64,000 bases of DNA from Ruminococcaceae bacterium KH2T8 (GTDB lineage Bacteria; Bacillota; Clostridia; Saccharofermentanales; Saccharofermentanaceae). The notes beneath the pieces were generated by a model. It ran no database searches and was not told the origin of the DNA. It saw only the letters and a list, made by a program, of their open reading frames with translations. A program made the translations under genes and the position numbers. Below are positions 62,531-64,000 of the stretch, piece after piece (positions within the stretch are counted from its first letter, which is position 1; the number at the start of each line of letters is the position of its first letter). Where the stretch lies: contig FOIY01000005.1 of assembly GCA_900111435.1 (NCBI GenBank), forward strand, positions 210,798 to 274,797. The letters are read 5' to 3'.

Positions 62531-62989
62531 ATGAACATAGCATTCTTTATGAGACCCAAGGCGGAAGTCGCCTATGTTTACGATGATTTCACTGCGCGTC
62601 AGGCGCTCGAAAAGCTTCGCCACCACGGATATACGGCTGTTCCCGTACTGAACAGGGAAGGCGGATATGTCGGTACTTTGAGTGAAGGAGACCTTCTCTG
62701 GCTCATAGTAAACGGCGGAGGCGGAGAGCCTCATACAATGCCGGTCGAAAAGCTTGAGAACTTTAAGATCAGCGATATCGACCTTAAGCTCTCAGGTAAG
62801 AAAAATCCTCCTGTAAAGATAACGGCCAGGATCGATGAGCTCCTCCTTAGGGTCCTCGGAAGTAACTTCATCCCGATCGTCGATGACAGAGGCATCTTTA
62901 TCGGTATCGTTACACGAAGTGTTGTCATAAAGTACTTCTACGAGAACTCTTTAAACCTCGAAGATTTCATGAGCGAAACTAAAGAATAA
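62531..62989 (+). CDS. CBS-domain pair protein
   Basis: The 152-residue protein is a stand-alone CBS pair: FFMRPKAEVAYVYDDFTARQALE with YVGTLSEGDLLWLI in the first repeat, and VKITARIDELLLRVLGSNFIPIVD with FIGIVTRSVVIKYF in the second. Such small proteins bind adenine nucleotides and report energy state. It begins 1 base after the esterase-like gene stop, so the two are co-transcribed. No attached enzyme domain. Confidence 0.88.
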   Translation: MNIAFFMRPKAEVAYVYDDFTARQALEKLRHHGYTAVPVLNREGGYVGTLSEGDLLWLIVNGGGGEPHTMPVEKLENFKISDIDLKLSGKKNPPVKITARIDELLLRVLGSNFIPIVDDRGIFIGIVTRSVVIKYFYENSLNLEDFMSETKE

Positions 62990-63001
62990 GACAAAAAGGA
63001 T

Positions 63002-63034
63002 CCCCTCCAAGTGGCGACTTGAAGGGGTTCTTTT
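63002..63034 (+). terminator. Rho-independent terminator after the CBS gene
   Basis: CCCCTCCAAG and CTTGAAGGGG form a 10-bp stem with one mismatch and a 6-base loop, then TTCTTTT. Confidence 0.88.
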
Positions 63035-63152
63035 CAATACTATACCTATCCCTTGGTTTAGTAAGATTATGATATATGGCGTCTGATGAACGACCGTTAG
63101 ATTAAGTATATTTGTGCAGATTCAGTTTTCAAGAAGAATTGTATTTGCTCAA

Positions 63153-63476
63153 GAGCATAGATCATTTTTTGATTCTAATAAGTCAATAATTCCGAAAAAG
63201 ACCCCATGTACCTTGAGAATATGTCATTTTTATTTGATTAAACCCGCCTCCCAGCAGTAATGTTCGGAGACGGGTTTATGTGAGGGAGTGACGACGTTTG
63301 AGGGGGTCGTCAGTTTGTAGATTGGCGAATAATACTGAATAATGCATCTATCCCAATATTCTTACCAATAACAGATAAAGTATATTTGCTCACCGTATGA
63401 TTTCAATCGTTTACGGACTTGTCGCGAGTATAGATCATTTTCTGATTCTAATAGATCAATAAGCGACAAAAAGACC
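63153..63476. repeat. Imperfect 51-bp direct repeat in a 540-bp gene-free region
   Basis: The 51 bases at 63153-63203 and 63426-63476 match at about four bases in five, sharing ATAGATCATTTT, TGATTCTAATA, TCAATAA and AAAAAGACC, with the copies 273 bases apart. Shorter matches (AGTATATTTG) also flank each copy. Only the second copy continues into an intact terminator for the minus-strand gene; the first looks like a decayed duplicate. No convincing coding region was found in 63035-63529. Confidence 0.6.
63239..63278. terminator. Inverted repeat, possible relict terminator
   Basis: TAAACCCG-CTCC and GGAG-CGGGTTTA pair with single offset bases and a 14-base loop. It lies in the gene-free stretch between the two 51-bp copies and does not follow any intact gene. 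Confidence 0.5.
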
Positions 63477-63506
63477 GCCTCCTGATAATCGATCAGAAAG
63501 CGGTCT
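63468..63506 (-). terminator. Rho-independent terminator of the ChW-repeat gene
   Basis: Read on the minus strand, AGACCGC and GCGGTCT pair, with CTGAT/ATCAG pairing further inside, and run into TTTTTG. It is 24 bases after the ChW gene stop. Confidence 0.82.
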
Positions 63507-63529
63507 CCAATAATACGATGTTTCAGTTC

Positions 63530-64000
63530 TTATGCCTGATAGAAAGCATTCGCTGTACTGCCGGGAGCGGGAGTACCTGCAGGTACGATCAGGATCTCGA
63601 TACCTTCAAGTCTGTAGGCATAACCTGCACTTCCGCAGGAAGCTCCGTTCGAGGCCCAACCTGTCCATCCGAAGTTCTGTACGTGCGTCCTGTAGTAGAT
63701 GTCGTACTGATCGGCATTCTCGCCCGTAAGCTCGATCTCGATCGCCTCGAGTCTTAAGGACTGTCCCTCTGTACCGGAGAACTGTCCGTCAGACGACCAG
63801 TTATCTTCCCAGCCGATGTTCTGGATATGAGTCCTGTACTGTACGCCGACGCCGCTAAGACCGTCTACGCTGATGTGGATGCCTTCGAGACGAAGTGACT
63901 GTCCTGTAGTACCTGCCATAACGCCGTCCGTTACATAGGACTGCCATCCTATGTTCTGAACATGTGTGTTATAGGATACGAAGTTTGAAGGCTCGCCCTT
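63530..64000 (-). CDS. ChW-repeat surface protein (3' part, start outside window)
   Basis: The frame is open to the window edge, so the gene begins beyond 64000. The visible 156 residues hold three clostridial hydrophobic-with-conserved-Trp (ChW) repeats: THVQNIGWQSYVTDG with QSLRLEGIHI, THIQNIGWEDNWSSDG with QSLRLEAIEI, and THVQNFGWTGWASNG with AYRLEGIEIL. ChW proteins are secreted surface proteins of clostridia, sometimes tied to polysaccharide or cell attachment. The protein ends just after the third repeat with a short AlaProGly-rich tail. The catalytic or other domain, if any, lies outside the window. Confidence 0.9.
   Translation of the reverse strand, partial: KGEPSNFVSYNTHVQNIGWQSYVTDGVMAGTTGQSLRLEGIHISVDGLSGVGVQYRTHIQNIGWEDNWSSDGQFSGTEGQSLRLEAIEIELTGENADQYDIYYRTHVQNFGWTGWASNGASCGSAGYAYRLEGIEILIVPAGTPAPGSTANAFYQA

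Overview
The window reads as chromosomal DNA of a monoderm Clostridia-type Bacillota, probably a fibre-associated gut or rumen organism. The support is: a GatCAB amidotransferase, PrsA/parvulin-type membrane-anchored foldases, VanY- and NlpC/P60-type wall enzymes, an HD-domain CCA-adding enzyme, a formiminotetrahydrofolate cyclodeaminase next to folD, a ChW-repeat protein, and several surface proteins that look built for plant polysaccharide (GH5, GH3, pilin-like proteins with Thr-rich linkers). I cannot name genus or species. No rRNA, tRNA, IS element, phage gene or canonical CRISPR array was seen. Coding density is high and most genes are on the + strand.

Layout: 1-3046 is the 3' part of a type II fatty-acid operon (fabD-fabG-fabF-fabZ), followed without a gap by a GH3 glycosidase. 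5354-14209 is one eight-gene operon behind an extended -10 promoter. It makes a CDP-3,6-dideoxyhexose (RfbF, RfbG, RfbH plus a short-chain reductase) and carries four membrane-associated proteins (GtrA flippase, polyprenyl-phosphate GT2, two multi-pass GT-C-like proteins) that could put the sugar on a surface glycan. 14261-15748 is a parvulin-like lipoprotein. 15856-16153 is the most striking non-coding structure: six copies of a 38-bp inverted-repeat element at an exact 52-bp period. Next come a VanY-type peptidase (-), gatCAB, a CNNM/CorC protein, a HAD phosphatase, a second PrsA-like protein, then rpoB-rpoC behind a consensus promoter and a structured leader.

31903-39143 holds an NlpC/P60 wall hydrolase, a folate/one-carbon pair (fchA, folD), an RNA m5U methyltransferase, ThrH, a divergent iron-alcohol-dehydrogenase-like protein and cca. 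39339-41218 holds two tandem type-IV-pilin-like proteins. These are followed by an orphan peptide-binding lipoprotein (-), a zinc-ribbon/coiled-coil protein, an EF-G-like GTPase, a large membrane protein (-), ddl, a BaiN-type flavoprotein, dCMP deaminase and PaaK. 53702-57929 is a surface polysaccharide module: a membrane-anchored GH5 cellulase, a single-pass protein with an outside beta domain and a long cytoplasmic tail, and a soluble disordered protein sharing motifs with that tail. The end holds an SDR, an ABC-F ATPase with a degenerate second half, an SCP2-like protein, a SASA-family esterase homologue that has Asp where the nucleophilic Ser should be, a CBS protein, a 540-bp repeat-bearing intergenic region and the 3' end of a ChW-repeat gene.

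The genes that may work together in a new way are the pilin-like pair, the GH5 protein and the 55776/57174 pair. They share a signal or pilin leader, a roughly 90-residue Trp/Gly-containing beta domain and a Thr-rich linker. The 52-bp array has no assigned function and is the strongest candidate for something undescribed.
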